The notes under the pieces: model-generated
The model's database searches: none
The model's input: only the letters and a program-made list of their open reading frames with translations
What the model was told of the DNA's origin: nothing
Shown: positions 33,707 to 45,615 of the stretch, one piece after another
How positions within the stretch are numbered: position 1 is the stretch's first letter
How the letters are laid out: every line of letters begins with the position of its first letter
Assembly (NCBI RefSeq): GCF_954871325.1
Contig: NC_088775.1
Coordinates: forward strand, 11,881,561-11,945,560
Reading direction: 5' to 3'
DNA: 64,000 nucleotides
Source: Gordionus sp. m RMFG-2023
Lineage: Eukaryota; Nematomorpha; Gordioida; Chordodea; Parachordodidae
Position numbers and translations under genes: made by a program

Positions 33707-34070
33707 CAGAGACCCGCAAACCTCACCCTGAACAGGCCGAAAATGGTATGATCCGGGCCGGACCAAGTTTAAATTTTAAAAATCCAAAATGGACCGGACC
33801 AGGCTTAAAATTTTTAAAAAATTATCAAGGCAAGGGCCGGGTCTGCCCGATTTTTAACAAATTAATTTAAATTATACCAATTAATCAGTTTTAAAAAAAA
33901 TACTGGGAAATCATATCATAGAGCGGTCAATATTTCGATTATTGCTTATATTTTCAATTTTCCTTTTAAGACTTTTTGCAACATACAAGTCAGAATTATT
34001 CAAAATAAAAAAATTTTAAAAATTCAGGGCAGAGCTGAAAAACATAAATGAAAATCCGAATATAGATCTA
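33707..34070. mobile_element. eroded CAGAGATCTGCA-family element
   Basis: The left end CAGAGACCCGCAAACC is followed by CAGGCCG, CCGGGCCGG, GGACCGGACC and GGGCCGGG words. The right arm near 34020 (TTCAGGGCAGAGCTGAAAA) is reduced and the end is uncertain. Confidence 0.6.
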
Positions 34071-34520
34071 GCGAAGAAAAGTTATAAAATTTATTTTCTA
34101 TATTTTAACATAGAATATAGAAGAGGCCAGGGTTACATTTGAAAATTGGGCTATATTATTTGATTTCTTTTATAACCCGATTCCAATGTCCTGGCAGCTT
34201 ATGCCTGCTAAAAATCGACATAAACGGCAAAAAATAGAGTTTACCCACCTATATGAGTTTATTGGAAAAAATAAATAATTTTATGATGATCGTTAACTTA
34301 CATATAAAAAAATTTACTAATTTATTGAAGCTCTTTAAAAATTAAAAACTCAAATTACATAACTTATATTATTTTTGAAAAAAAAATACTTTTGATACAA
34401 ATATAATATCGATTTTGTTACGATATTTTTTTTAGAACTTTAAAAATGGAATCATAAAAAATTATAAATATTTGATATAAACTTTAATTTATGGAAAAAA
34501 ACAAAACAAATAAAACAACA

Positions 34521-34645
34521 TAGTGTTGTTAAACCACTCGATTTGGGCCGATGTTTAAAAATGGCTAACTAAAGATTTTAGGCAGAAAAATATTACCTAA
34601 GATTTCGTTTCAAACCTTTGTGCCCAGCATTTCGCATTATCAAAA
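34521..34645. mobile_element. left half of a TAGTGTTGTTAAACGGCTC element
   Basis: TAGTGTTGTTAAACCACTCG, GGCTAACTAAAGATTTTAGG and AATATTACCTAAGATTTCG follow the family order. Then the match stops near 34645 with no right arm. Confidence 0.65.
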
Positions 34646-35829
34646 AGAACGATATTTATTTCTCATCCCATAGGCTGCCATTTTGTTTCGTTTCGTTTTA
34701 TTTTATAATATTGTAATTATGTAATAATATTATATATGCCATATTGTGATATGGAATAGAATACATAAAAGGAGGAGGGGGGCGGAAGATAAAATGATTT
34801 TTTAAAAAAAAATTTGATACGACCGAAATTGTATTCTAGCATTGTTTTTAGATTAACTGTGAATTTCAGAGTAGACTGAACTTTGTATATACTTAAAGCT
34901 GTATTAATTTAAACATTTCGCATAAATAAAAATATAAATTAAATTGGTAGGGGGGCAGGGGGGCAAAAATTGTCTTAAATGACATATCGCTAGAATATGA
35001 TCAATTCAGATTTTTTGATATTTAGAATTCCCAGGAGTTCAATATCTCAATACCACATATATATAATTTCATCATAGTGATTGGGACACAATTAGTTCAC
35101 TATAATCAGTGGCTCATATAAGACCAAGGCCATGAAACAAAAACCACATGGAAGAAAAAACGCCCTAAGAAAATAAGCATCAATATTTATATAAAATTTG
35201 TTCACCCCCCCCCCCCTTTATCTTTAATTGTAGAATCGAATATTTCCATTATTCGTATTCAATTCATATCTTCGAATCGGATAATATTCGGTTAGATTTG
35301 TCAAATATTCAATTCGCAAATTGAATTTTTTTAAAAAATATTTTTAAAAAATGAATTTAAGATGTGGAAAAAACGTAAAAAAAATAAAAAGTTCCGCAAG
35401 GAACATGTTAGAATAATTTCAAATATTTATGGATAATTTTTATTATACTTAATAATAATTACGAATTTACAAATAATTTCGAATATTTACAAATATTTTT
35501 CAATTTTTAATTTTTAATAAAAATACTAAAGTTTTAGGAGTAGGATAAAAATTTGAAGTGCTAAAAAAATAAATGTAGCAAATTTTTCAAATAGTTCAAA
35601 CGTAGTTTTATTCTTTGCAATGTAATATTTAAGACAAAAATCATATAAATTTTTATTAATATATAATTTTTTTTAAAAATGAAAATTTAAGAAATATATA
35701 AAAATCACCCAGCTATTGACATTAGAGTTGCGTGTCATGGGGCTTCCTTATCTTTAGATTTAAAATTTTTTTTAATAAATGTTAATCCGAAGTTAAATAA
35801 AATATAAATTGTAAAATATGTTAAATTTA
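34646..35829. other. no gene; G-runs and TTCGAATATT-rich stretch
   Basis: GGAGGAGGGGGGCGG at 34770, GGTAGGGGGGCAGGGGGGC at 34946 and a C-run at 35204 resemble the inner parts of hAT ends, but no complete termini could be paired. 35230-35340 is rich in CGAATATT/AATATTCG words and may be an inverted repeat of a further short element. Nothing coding was seen. Confidence 0.4.
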
Positions 35830-36393
35830 CCAGATTTATCTAGATTATATTTATCACCCTGAAGAACTTGTTGTCACTTATATTTATAAAAAAAGAAGTC
35901 AATCATCTTCAAATTGTCATTGTGATTTTAGACAAACTCGTGGCTTCTAATGTGTTTATATAGTTAGATTATTTTTTTATTCAAAATAATCCCTACTTAA
36001 AATTGGCTAATACGCACCCGGCCAAAACCTGCCCCAAGTCTTTACATTTTCTAAAATTTAATTTCAAGATATTAAATTACCATAAATATTATCAATATTT
36101 TTAATACATGATAAAATTGAGAATGCTTTATCATTTCGAATTAATGTTTAATCTGAATAATATTTATAAAAAAATTATTAGTAAAAATGTAAAAAAACAT
36201 GTTAAATTTCAAATTTGCATTAAAAACTTTTCAAAAGCATATATTTCAGCGAAACATTTTTAGAACACCACATTGAAGCGTCATATTCAAATAAATTTAT
36301 GGTTTAAATTTCAAATATCAAAGTTTACTAATTATAAAATTATTTGAAAAGGCCTGCCCAAAGATAACACTATCCCAGGTCTCCCCTATATTG
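35830..36393 (-). mobile_element. GGGAGACC element, second subfamily
   Basis: It ends CCCAGGTCTCCCCTATA. It shares with 31480-32187 the words TCACCCTGAAGAACTTGTTG, AATCATCTTC, GGCTAATACGCACC, CATAAATATTATCAATATTT and TTTAAATTTCAAATATCAAA. It is non-coding. This is the clearest full-length member of this subfamily. Confidence 0.6.
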
Positions 36394-36411
36394 CAAATTA
36401 ATCCCTCATTC

Positions 36412-36519
36412 ATAGTTGGCACTAATTCGCTGCGAAGTATACAGAATTTTTGGCGAAGAATAAAAAAGACAGCATATTTTGGAAATTTGGCTGCAAATTC
36501 ACGCTAACCGTCAGTGCAG
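36412..36519. mobile_element. CCTGCATTCACAG-type element, degenerate
   Basis: CCCTCATTCATAGTTGGCAC with TTCGCTGCGAAGTATAC on the left and AAATTCACGCTAACCGTCAG on the right form the arms of the family seen at 37989-38089 and 19016-19902. Confidence 0.6.
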
Positions 36520-36806
36520 AATAATTAGTGCATTTAGACTAGAATAGGTTAAACTCAAAAAAATGAATACCAGATTTACGCATTTAGCCTATCCCTGCCC
36601 ACTATACAGATTAAGTGAAAATACGTGCATAAATTTTTCAATATTATACGTATTATACTCTTAAAATGGGTTTTTAATATAATTTGAGATATATATATAA
36701 ATATTTTGGAAAAAAAGGGAAACGAAGGGGGCTAAAGTAAAATTAAAATTTTAAGAAAATAAATTAATAACTGAATTAATAATTTCGATAAACTAATGAA
36801 AGAAAA

Positions 36807-37011
36807 TGTTGCTGTTAAATTGCTTGATTTAGCCAATCTTTTTTTAAAAGATAAGTTAGATCAAGATTTTCGCCAAAAAAATATTATGTTTAAACCGGTA
36901 AATTTTGTTAATAAATGGCAGAAAGGCTTGGGAATCTATTTGTGAAATCTAGAGGTTTAGGAATTTTAGCCATTTTTTTTAAAATCGACTTAATTGAGTT
37001 AACAATATAAG
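36807..37011. mobile_element. TAGTGTTGTTAAACGGCTC element, diverged
   Basis: GTTGCTGTTAAATTGCTTGA on the left and AAATCGACTTAATTGAGTTA on the right are inverted with mismatches. The internal landmarks GATTTTCGCC and AATATTATG are present. Confidence 0.5.
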
Positions 37012-37980
37012 AAAGTGCAAGGTGAATTTATAATATTATTTAATTCTGTAAATAAATAATATTTTCCATTTATCAAATTGTTTAATTATTAAGAAAAAGA
37101 TGATATTTTTATCATGCTACTAAATCTAGATTTTATCGGTTTGACTTTATTATTCTTAGTAATTAATATTAATATCATCATAATCTAAAGATATATGCAC
37201 TTTTTACTTTAAATATGAATGGATATATAAGTATAAATCACATCATAATATAAATTAAAATATTTTCTTTAAACTAAATTTCCACCATTATTTGGTTCTT
37301 TTTTTCTTGAATTGAGCTACCCTTTAAAGCTAAGATTAGTAGTAGGAAACAATATTTTGATCTAATTTAAAATAAAAATTATCTTCCTGCTATTCTATTC
37401 CAACTATATAAAATGTATTTGAATGCTAACTACTTCATATTTTTTTTAACCTCGCCAAAGTGAAGAGATAAAAAAAATTTTTCATGATCTGTCCATTTAC
37501 CATTCCTTTCATTTTGATAGATATATTGATTTACAAAACACTTATTTTTTGCACCATTAGCGAACTACCACTAATATATTTAAAAGTGTTTGAAAGACAT
37601 TTAATTTATTTGTGCAATAATAATTATTGGGATAGGAAATATAATAGATTACCTTATAATTAATAAAATATTCTACCTTTTAATCTCAAAAAGTATAATA
37701 TGTCTCAGACAGAAAGATCGAATTATTTGCGATAATGGGGGAAAAAGCGTTAATGCATCAACCACAGTATCACTGGTATTTAATTAGAATAAAATAAATT
37801 TCATGATATCATATCTTATCATTATTTTTTTGAGCGATCCTCGTAGTGTACCAGCTGCTATATTATCGAAGATATTTATTTGAATAGAAATCAAATTCAT
37901 ATAAGTAATTATTTCCAGGATATCAAAATCATTTTTTTCCCAAGATATACTTATACGTGTTCATATATTATATCGAAGAA
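37012..37980. other. no gene; short repeat shared with 62173-62230
   Basis: The words TACTTCATATTTTTTTTAAC, CTCGCCAAAGTGAAGAGATA at 37425-37475 match GGCTTCATATTTTCTTTAAC, CTCGTCATAGTTAAGAGATA at 62180-62220. The family is unknown. The rest is A+T-rich and featureless. Confidence 0.45.
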
Positions 37981-37988
37981 CACTTAAC

Positions 37989-38089
37989 CCTCCATTTACA
38001 GTTAGCGCGAATTGGCGGCGAAGAACATAAATACACAAAAATAGAGCCATATTTTTTATAGGCGAATTCATGCTAACTATGAATGCAGG
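37989..38089. mobile_element. CCTGCATTCACAG-type element, 101 bp
   Basis: The arms CCTCCATTTACAGTTAGCGC and ATGCTAACTATGAATGCAGG are inverted. GAATTGGCGGCGAAG lies on the left and GGCGAATTC on the right. It has no coding capacity and is the size expected for the empty form of the element at 19016. Confidence 0.75.
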
Positions 38090-38093
38090 ATAA

Positions 38094-38162
38094 CCTTTCA
38101 TTCACCTTTGGCACGAATTCACGTGTAATTTGCCGCGAGTTCGCGCTGATTGTGAATGCAGG
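38094..38162. mobile_element. second CCTGCATTCACAG-type element, 69 bp
   Basis: CCTTTCATTCACCTTTGGCA on the left and GCTGATTGTGAATGCAGG on the right are inverted, with GCCGCGAGTTCGCG inside. It lies 4 bases after the previous copy, so the two are adjacent insertions or one rearranged pair. Confidence 0.65.
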
Positions 38163-38770
38163 GGTAAGGTTGGACTCTTCGTTAAGAATCATGTCATTTT
38201 TAATTCTAATTTTAATAAAGATTTCATTTATGACTATGTTTGCAGTATTTTATTATTAACTCTAACCTGTAGGTTTGCTATTAGCGAGTTTTTAACCCGC
38301 CCACCAATAATTTTTTTTTAAAATTTTACCAATCAAAAAAAAATTTTTTTTAACCCACCCTACCAATTAAGGATTTATTTGACCGGTTAAGTTCCTTATT
38401 TTTATTATTTTAGTTTTACTTAAACTTTTAAATATGAAAAATTATGAAATAAAAAATTAATTTTAAATAAAGTAAGTTTGACCAACATTCGTTTATAGTG
38501 AACCTCTCTAAACTCCTAGAGCGAAACAAAAAGGATAAAATACCAGGCAGAATTTTTAAAGTAACGAAGGCGTATTTAATAGCGATAGTTAAAGCACGCA
38601 TTCATTTGAAAAATTACTAATAAGTAGCGGCCAGGCCGCTTCATAGCTTGACTTTTTCTTAATTCTGAGAAAACCATATTTTATACTAAGATTATTACAT
38701 GAGGACATTATAATCTTTAAAAATTAAAGTTCTACTTTTGCCTATTTATTAAATCTAAAAATCAATATTT
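38163..38770. other. no gene; CCCGCCCACC motif at 38297
   Basis: AACCCGCCCACCAATAATTT near 38295 resembles 39680 (GAGCCCGCCCACC) and 60335 (AAGCCCGCCCACC), which may be single ends of one more repeat family. AGCGGCCAGGCCGCT at 38626 is a small palindrome. The plus-strand frame 38130-38321 crosses element and non-element DNA and is not a gene. Confidence 0.35.
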
Positions 38771-38775
38771 CTTAC

Positions 38776-38958
38776 TAGTGTTGTTAAACATCATGATTTT
38801 CTAAAAACGGCTAACTCTATATTTTAGCCTGAAAAATTGTCTTAGTCTCGAGATTTCATACTAGATGTCCAAACCTTTAGGCCATTCATTTGCAAAATCT
38901 TTAGTTTTGCGTAATTATTTTCTAGATGAAATATTGAGTAGCCATTTTAAAAACACTA
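38776..38958. mobile_element. TAGTGTTGTTAAACGGCTC element, diverged
   Basis: It begins TAGTGTTGTTAAACATCATG. GGCTAACTCTATATTTTAGC and TTGTCTTAGTCTCGAG follow, and it ends AGTAGCCATTTTAAAAACAC. The right terminal arm is shortened. No exact duplication. Confidence 0.6.
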
Positions 38959-39780
38959 TTCTTCCTTATACTTTTTTTATGTAGTTTCTTTTTATTAAAA
39001 TAGCATCGTCAGGATTGATATTATTGTTATATTAAACTTATAGTATATATTATTTAATGATTCACTTTTCTTAATGAAAAAATAAAAATAAAGAAAAGAA
39101 GGTATAGAGAATCTCTAATATAAATTCTATTATAATTTTTGTTTCGAATACAACTTTTTGAAAATTAAAAAAACTTGGATACCATTTATATAAACTAATT
39201 TATTCAGGTTTCTTAAAAAATATAGACGACCACAAAATTAGACAAAACCAAAGAATTTTTATACATTAATTTTGAGATATACAATTAAAGTTCATTTTTC
39301 TTTGGGAACACACTTATTAAATCCATAATTAAATATATATTATATTATATTCTTTAAATTAAGGAATTTTTTAGTGGTATTTTTATACTTATAATATAAT
39401 ATTATTTCCATATTTATAAAAATTATATTTCGAGAAAAATGAAAACATTATTTATTTAAACCGTTCGCTAAAACTAAAAGGAAAAAAAAAGGTATTTATT
39501 CTTATATTTATATATTGTATATAGGTCAAGATTAATGCAAAAGCAATTTAATTTTAATGGAGAAAATAAAAAATAATTTCTTTTTTTAATATTTAAATAA
39601 AATGTGTTTTTATTTTACAATAATATCTTTAATTCATTATTACCAAAAGCTAGAAGTTTACGACAGATGAGGTTTGAGCCCGCCCACCTAAGCTCGCCAT
39701 TGGGCGAGTTAAACAACAGGTGGTCGGGTAATTAAAAAACAGGCTGGTGAACATGTGGGTTTTTTAAATATTTTACGGAC
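38959..39780. other. no gene seen
   Basis: A+T-rich to 39670. 39675-39785 holds CCCGCCCACC and a short inverted pair (GCTCGCC...GGGCGAGTT). No coding trace. Confidence 0.45.
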
Positions 39781-39788
39781 AGGAAGGA

Positions 39789-40173
39789 CAGGGCATGCCT
39801 AAATTTTCTAATGAGGAGGAGGAGGGGGGTAGGAAATTACCCCACCGCAAATTTGCCTGTTCTCGTAAATATCATTTTAAGTTAATAAAAATCCCACACC
39901 CCCTCTTTCTTAAAACATAAAATATGAAAGAATTTGAGAGAAATTAGTAAAAAATTAATAACTTTAAAATAAAATAACGACCATAATTTAAAATTTTTAG
40001 AAAAAAAGAAGTATTTAAAAAATGCGAACCCCCCAAAATTATTTTTATAAAAATCTAATATACCCAAAGGCCTATATTAAGTGGACTTAAAGATCTCTAG
40101 CAAATGTTATGAGGAAAAAATTCACCCAATAGTTTTCCCCCCGCCCCTTAGCAAAATCCTGGATACGCCAGTG
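39789..40173. mobile_element. short hAT-derived non-autonomous element
   Basis: The right end AATCCTGGATACGCCAGTG and left part (GGAGGAGGGGGGTAGG, CGCAAATTTGCCTGTTCTCG, TAAATATCATTTTAAG) match the two ends of hAT-1 (for instance 46803-46900). The interior is not hAT-1 coding sequence but matches 1320-1440. It is therefore a deletion derivative carried by hAT-type ends. The minus-strand frame 39882-40067 is not supported. Confidence 0.7.
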
Positions 40174-40796
40174 CTTGTAACAAATTTATTTACGAGTAAA
40201 AAAGAATTTGCACCTTAAAACATTCAAATATCAATCTATCATATAATATTTATTAATAAACTAATTTTTTTTTCGTAAGCATATAATTATAGTAGCACTT
40301 TGCGCTAGCTCGGCCTCCGGCCCCGCATAAATGGCGAAGGATTTTCAGTAAATCTAATTTTCCTCAAATAACTTGACAAGAGAAACAAAACGGCATGTAT
40401 TTTTTTTAAATAAATTAAAAAGTGATCAAATAAAGGAAGACTAAGAATAAATGAGAAGTGTGGCGAAAGAAAAAAAATTATGTGTAACATTCGTCTTATG
40501 ATAAGAAAGGCTTTTCAAAGGAGTGAGAAACCGGGGATAGTGTAATCCCGGGGCAGGTATTTCCTTATCGAGTATTTTAAAAAATATATACATTGATATT
40601 TGATATTTAAACCATAAATTTAGCGATTCATTGGTTCAAAAAAATGTTTAATGTGATATACGCTCAGAAAAGTTTTGAATGTATAAATTTAAATTTTAAC
40701 ACGCTGAAAGTAACTTTTTAAATTTCACATTCTTCGTATTAATTTTTTTTATAAAAGTTATTCAGACTAAATATAAATTCTAATTGGTGGATAAAC

Positions 40797-41870
40797 AGGA
40801 ATTCGCTATAGGTGCGGGTGGGAGGGGGGAGGGGGTAAGAGCTAATGTTAGCCATGGGACTCCGGTATCCGATAATACGTGGGCTGAATGCCATAGCACG
40901 GAACAAGTTGGTATCGTCTGCTAGGTAACTAAATCATGTTGGTTAGTACTATCTAGTTATGTGAATTTAGATAAAAATATCTTAGGTTTCATAAATTTAT
41001 TAGGACTAGTGACTATAAAATATTAACAATTTCTACTAAACAAAATTAAATATAAAGCAATGATAAAATATTAAGTGTATAATCGGTATATGAATATAAA
41101 ATAAATATCTCAAAAATGAATTGTAAAAAAGAATATATAATTTTTAACCATTTAAAAAAAAATTAAATGTTGGAAATATAGATTATTTCACAAAATTATT
41201 CTTAAGAATTATTGCATTGAATATAGACTTTACAAAGTATATTCATGGAAAAGAATATGGTGTATTAAAAAATGTAATTATATGAAACGATATAATTAAG
41301 AAGCATATTATAAATTTATAATGTATAATTCAATCCATTGGTTTTAAACTAATTTTTTTTAATGATTTCATAACTTGGTGCCAATTCCCTATGTATATCA
41401 ATAAGGGCTAACCCATTCAATCCATTTTCAGAGGTAGTACTTATCAGATATGTTTTTATTCTTCTTAAAGAAGAAAATGTTCTTCATTGGCAGAAGTACT
41501 AATGGTTAGAGTTGTCAAAATATATAATAAATGTGTTTGAAATTATTGAAAGCATCTATAATTTTTTGAAACATAATCAACTATAGTTAATCTTCTATGC
41601 CATAGTTTGCATTTAAATTATGGGATACTTTAACATCCTCATAATAAAAATATGCCATATAGTATTTAATTTTTTCCCTAACAGGATTTAAAATTGAATA
41701 GGCAATTTTATAATATTGACAGTATATGTGGTAATTAAATATTTTTAAATTTAATTTAAATTAATGTGAAAGGTTTGAGAGGGATGTTTACTAGCCATTT
41801 TTAGGCAGTGATTTATTCTTAATAAAAAATCTAATTATATTTATAAGTATAGAATGGTTAATAGCGAAAT
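40797..41870 (-). mobile_element. hAT remnant (hAT-2-like) inside the split element
   Basis: CAGGAATTCGCTATAGGTGC followed by a G-rich run at 40820-40835 is a possible degraded left end. The minus strand holds transposase traces. The right end is not resolved. The position between two halves of an older element supports an insertion here. Confidence 0.45.
41345..41700 (-). pseudogene. hAT transposase C-terminal remnant
   Basis: Minus-strand traces spell TISTSANEEHF, then (after a frame change) SLRRIKTYLISTTSENGLNG and LALIDIHRELAPSY. This is the hAT dimerisation block (NERTFS, L-R-x-KTYL-x-ST, LNGLAL-x-x-IHR) with substitutions and at least one frame change. The upstream part (41530-41700) shows only weak similarity to 15540-15640. 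It is non-functional. Confidence 0.65.
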
Positions 41871-42073
41871 TCCGGCTCTTTCGCTCCAATCCACGAACGC
41901 GTACCGGCAGTTAACATAAAAGTGTTTTAATTAATATTAGTTTTTTTCCAAATTTGAGCTCATATATTTTTAAGAAAACCACCAAAGGCCAAAGTAATGG
42001 TTTTCGGCAAAAAATAGATTTAGCCGATTTCTTTAGCTTTCTACAAATTCGCTTAAACAGCTAAAAAATATAG

Positions 42074-42395
42074 TTGTTAGCGGCAATGTTATTTTCCGGC
42101 AATGTGTTATTTTTTTCAACTTTAAATCATTTTTTGAGCGCTTTTTTTTATAAAATTTAAAAATCTGATTTTACCGAAAATGTATTTTATCATGTTTGGA
42201 ATACCTATCCTATGAATTTCAGATAATTTGGTCATAAACATTTGAACTTAATATAATTTACATTAGTTTTTTCATAGATTTTTAATACAAATTATGAATG
42301 ACTTAAAGTTAACGGTAAAATTACTTACAATTCATAAGACGCTCAAAAAAGGATTTAAAGTTGAAAAAAACACATTACTGAAAATACACACATAG
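42074..42395. mobile_element. fold-back element, relative of 6392-6773
   Basis: GTTAGCGGCAATGTTATTTT, TTTCAACTTTAAATCATTTT and GGAATACCTATCCTATGAAT match the 6392-6773 element. The right arm (TTTAAAGTTGAAAAAAACAC) inverts the left one. The right terminus is eroded. Confidence 0.6.
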
Positions 42396-43119
42396 TTATT
42401 ACACAACTATAATAAGAACACTAGAAGCCATAAGAGTTTGTTTATGGTCCCGAATGACAATCGAAGATGATTGGCCTGTTTATTATTGTATAAACAGTTT
42501 AAGTTGACAGCTGGGTGATATATATAATGTGGATGAACCTAGAACATTTAACATCTGTGACAATGTATTTTCATCTATTTACTTGGGATTAACAATTATA
42601 AATAAATATATTTTAAAAAAATCTAAAAATAGAGAAGAAGTATAATAAGCGGCGCGGAAGGGTAAAAGTTACCCCTGACGTTCGTAATTTTTAATTTTAA
42701 TTTTTTTTTAAAAAAAACTTTATATTAATTTTATTAAAAAACACAAAGATTTTTCTCTTAAATATTAATTAGAAAATAAAACTGCTTTTTATATTTTTGA
42801 CCTTACACTTTTTGTATCTGAGTAAGTTCCATACTAATAACCCAATCTGAATAAATAAAATACATTTATAATCATAATTTGGAACATGAATTCAAAATGA
42901 ATTTTGGCTATATTATTTTCTAAAAGTAGTTCCATGGAATTTGTTATAACCAATCCTATTTAAAGAATAACAATTTCGGACACATAAAAACATAATTTGA
43001 ATAAACAAAAAATTTATAGCTAAATTTAAATAAAGGTATGTAAATAACAATAAATATTGGATCAAAATATGATTATTTAAAAATACTAAATAAAATATGG
43101 TTCATATTCATAAGTGAAA

Positions 43120-43920
43120 ATTTAATCATCTTTGTGATTGCGCCAATTTTAGAATAATTAGTTTTGGGTGGGATTAAATCTCGATAAATATTAAGTGAGG
43201 CTAAACCATTTAACCTACTTTTAAGATAGGCTTTTATTCTCCGTAAGGAAAGGTTGTTTTATTTGTACTTATACTTATTGATAATATTGCCAAAATATAT
43301 AGTTAGTTTTAATATATTTTAAAAAAAATTTCAAAATATATTTTAAACTATGCAATGATTCCATTGTATTTCTCATGATATTATCTAGTTTAATATCTCG
43401 TACAAAGATTTAAATTCAGAAATCAATTGGCTTTCAGATGCATTAATATCCCTTGAATAAAATTCAGTCAAATATTTAATTTTTTGTGATCAAGATTTAA
43501 GACCTCAAGATTAATAGGCAATAAAATTTGTAAATTAGATAGCCTCATTTTGTGACCACAAATCTTTCATAAATTTGAGTCAAGAATGTGTCCAAAAGTG
43601 GAATAAAAACTGATTTATATTGGAACGATTCGTTTCAAAAATTTCATGAAATTTATGATCAATTATATTTCTTAATTTTTAAAGTTGCTATATATTATAA
43701 TGGCGAATCTCATAGTCTCCTCCAAATATATATCATTCTTTTGTAAAATATTGCACAAAATTGCTGTGCAATTAAATAACTATACATTCCAATGCAAAAA
43801 GAAAATTGGTTGTCTTATTGAATCGAATAAAGTATCTGCTTCAGATAAAATATTTGGTTCAAAACACTCCTTTATTTCTCCTAGAAATAATAGACTCTTT
43901 TATATCCAAATATGAGGTGA
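43120..43920 (-). pseudogene. hAT transposase remnant homologous to hAT-1
   Basis: In N-to-C order on the minus strand: LDTFLTQIYERFVVTK (compare LDTFLSQIKVRFLDKK in hAT-1), KIKYLTEFYSRDINASESQL followed by ISEF (compare KIKYLAKFYSYDIDTEINLI followed by ISEF), then LSLRRIKAYLKSRLNGLASL and NIYRDLIPPK. Order and spacing equal hAT-1 but identity is low, so this is an older, separate lineage. Stops and frame changes are present. The plus-strand frame 43685-43915 is its shadow. Confidence 0.7.
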
Positions 43921-44373
43921 CCGCATGATGTCGTATAGACTCCTTCTGGTTGGGCACCTACAGTTTCTTCCTTCTTGTAGCACAAGAAATCTTAGAAATA
44001 ATTATATTAAACAAATTTTATCTCTTCAGATATCTGTACCAGTGGGGTATCCAGGATTTTCTTATGGGGGGGGGGGATTTTTGGCCGGGTCTTATGTTTT
44101 AGCTATTCCATTAAATTATTCATAATTTTAATAATAATTATATTTTTATTTGTAACTATTATTTACTAATTCATGCTAATGGATATTACAAGCCTATTTT
44201 TTATTATTTTTAGTTTTAATAAAGTTTTTTAAATGTAAAGTTGAAATAAAGTTTAATGACATTTTTTTTAATAAAATTTGCTTTAAAAACTAGCCTCAGC
44301 TTAAATTCTCATACAATATAAGTATAATATAATTTTTTTATTGAAAATACTAATAGTAGTGTGTATAAAATAT

Positions 44374-44596
44374 TAATGTTGTTAAACGGCTCGTTTTGAG
44401 CCGATTTTTAAAAACGGGAAACTCAATATTTTCGCCAGAAAAATATTAACTAAGCCTCGAAATTTCGATATTATATTTGTAGACCTTTGATCCTTCTATG
44501 AGCAAAATTTTCAGGCTTGCATAATATTTTTCTGGATAAATAACTGAGTTAGCCTTTTGTAAAAATGGGCTCAAAACGAGGCGTTTAACAACACTA
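44374..44596. mobile_element. TAGTGTTGTTAAACGGCTC element nested in hAT-1 copy 2
   Basis: It begins TAATGTTGTTAAACGGCTCG and ends GAGGCGTTTAACAACACTA. The flanks TAAAATAT and GAAAATAT agree at 7 of 8. Copies 1 and 3 show the empty site (AAAATATTGACTAG). Copy 4 has the same insertion with the same flank mismatch, so one insertion was copied with its host. Confidence 0.9.
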
Positions 44597-44689
44597 GAAA
44601 ATATTGACTAGAAAATAATTTAAAAAACAAGTATTTTAAACTTCTTATCAAATACAATATTATACAAAATTTTCTTAAATACTATAATT

Positions 44690-45615
44690 ATATTGTGATT
44701 TTTAATTTTCGTGGGAATGTTGCCAACTCATCATGAATTTTGTTTGTCGTTGGAACCAAATCTCTGTGGATATTCAACAGAGCTAACCCATTTAGCCGAG
44801 ATTCGGAAGTAGTACTTCATAAATATGTTTTCAACCTTCTTAAGTTGGAAAGTCCTTTCATTCGTACATGTTATAATAGGCAAACATGGTAGAATATAAA
44901 ACAACTTCAAAATATTGGGAATTTGAGTCAAGATTTCTTTACACCGATTGAGTGCATCAATAGCATGCTCAGGTAAAATAGCTAAACGTAGTAAATATTT
45001 TTACCACAATTCGAATTCACTGATTAAATTTATTTCAGTATCAATATTATAGGAATAAAATTTTGCTAAATATTTAATTTTACCAATAGTGGTGGCATTA
45101 GAAAACGAAGATGGATCTTTGGGTATTAAAACTTGAATATTGCTAAAGACTTGTTTTTTATCTAAAAACCGTACTTTTATTTGCGATAAAAAAGTATCTA
45201 AGAATGGGAGGAAAGTGGATATTTTATAATATTCTTCAGTTGATCCAATATTTATTTTACATCTCAATAATTGCCCAGGTGCTAGATGAGGTTTAGTGTT
45301 ATATCATAAAATTTAGCCTTCGATTCAACGTCTATATAAATATTATGAAAATATTCATCTACATTCATTCTTATTGTATCTACCTGTTCATATATATTTT
45401 CCGCCAAATCAATAACCTGAACCAAATCTAAATTTGGTTTTTGTTAATTTCTACAAAGTAGTGAGCTATAGGAAAATAATTTATTGATGCAACTAGCAGC
45501 AATGATAAACTCTGATTGATCAATTGAATTCAATAATGATATCGCTTCTGACGACACATTACTTTTTTTCATGCTCAGCCTTATTTAACTTTTGTATTTC
45601 TATTTCTTCTGTTCT
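44690..45615 (-). pseudogene. hAT-1 transposase, C-terminal half (copy 2)
   Basis: Open pieces at 45001-45267 (MRCKINIGSTEEYYKISTFL, LDTFLSQIKVRFLDKKQVF, KIKYLAKFYSYN) and 44731-44931 (QIPNILKLFYILPCLPIITC, TNERTF) cover the region seen in copy 4. After TNERTF the frame shifts. Small insertions and deletions break the rest. Upstream sequence to 45615 matches the first part of copy 4. The zinc-finger and catalytic regions are not in the element. Confidence 0.78.

Larger units (their letters stand above)
40515..42560 (+). mobile_element. GGGAGACC element, second subfamily, split by later insertions
   Basis: 40515-40790 (GAAACCGGGGATAGTG, TTGATATTTGATATTTAAAC) matches the start of 11957-12465 and the reverse complement of the right part of 35830-36393. 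42400-42560 (CTAGAAGCCATAAGAGTTTG, CAATCGAAGATGATTGGCC, AATGTGGATGAACCT) matches the reverse complement of its left part. Between them lie a hAT remnant and a fold-back element. Confidence 0.55.
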
